NCBI GenBank assembly: GCA_011620505.1
Contig: WOZA01000091.1
Location: 1-13,759 of the forward strand
Reading direction: 5' to 3'
DNA from: Anaerolineaceae bacterium
GTDB taxonomy: Bacteria > Chloroflexota > Anaerolineae > Anaerolineales > Anaerolineaceae
DNA length: 13,759 nucleotides
Made by a program: the position numbers and the translations under genes. The notes beneath the pieces are model-generated. The model had not been told where the DNA came from, ran no database searches, and saw nothing but the letters and a program-made list of their open reading frames with translations. This document shows positions 13,727-13,759 of the stretch, one piece after another (the stretch's first letter is position 1; each line of letters opens with the position of its first letter).

Positions 13727-13759
13727 TAAAATAGAACCTTAATGGAAAAAGAAAAGGTT
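13727..13759 (+). CDS. Probable start of the next gene (partial, leaderless)
   Basis: TAAAAT (13727-13732) ends nine bases before ATG at 13742, the same spacing as at pcrA. The frame from 13742 is open for the six codons left (MEKEKV) before the window ends. No product can be assigned; the evidence is only the promoter-to-ATG geometry. The feature start given here includes the -10 box; the coding part begins at 13742. Confidence 0.35.

Overview
This looks like an ordinary chromosomal segment, most likely from a Chloroflexota bacterium of the Anaerolineae type. That is an inference from gene content and style: secreted proteins with Thr/Pro-rich TPTP-like linkers, a membrane-anchored LysM/SdrD-like protein next to a lipoprotein with a similar linker, and several genes whose -10 box lies only 6-9 bases before the ATG with no Shine-Dalgarno (leaderless style). 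No plasmid, phage or CRISPR signature and no tRNA or rRNA gene was recognised.

Layout. Positions 1-180 are a promoter region, possibly divergent with a gene to the left. holB (DNA polymerase III delta') overlaps a two-domain ChrA-type chromate/anion transporter gene, followed by a pcrA/uvrD helicase gene with its own -10 box. A small minus-strand zinc-ribbon gene converges on pcrA. A plus-strand pair follows: a UPF0173 metallo-beta-lactamase-fold hydrolase and a sulfite-oxidase-type molybdopterin protein.

A 439-base non-coding stretch (6372-6810) then holds a nested set of perfect inverted repeats at 6564-6740 that folds on paper into a multi-helix junction, followed by a bidirectional terminator. 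Beyond it, a LysM/SdrD-like membrane protein (minus) and a lipoprotein (plus) diverge from a 92-base promoter region. Next come a sugar-1-phosphate nucleotidyltransferase and a class I aminotransferase in one operon, a GNAT acetyltransferase, a glutamate dehydrogenase and an OsmC-like peroxidase. The last bases probably begin another leaderless gene.

How the genes fit together. Most are housekeeping: replication and repair (holB, pcrA), nitrogen metabolism (glutamate dehydrogenase, aminotransferase), surface or nucleotide-sugar functions, and hydroperoxide defence. The most novel-looking signals are non-coding: the multi-helix element at 6564-6740, and the glutamate dehydrogenase leader, where a 31-codon ORF with a Shine-Dalgarno overlaps a 12-bp hairpin followed by five T residues, an attenuator-like arrangement. 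No gene cluster here clearly forms an undescribed protein system.
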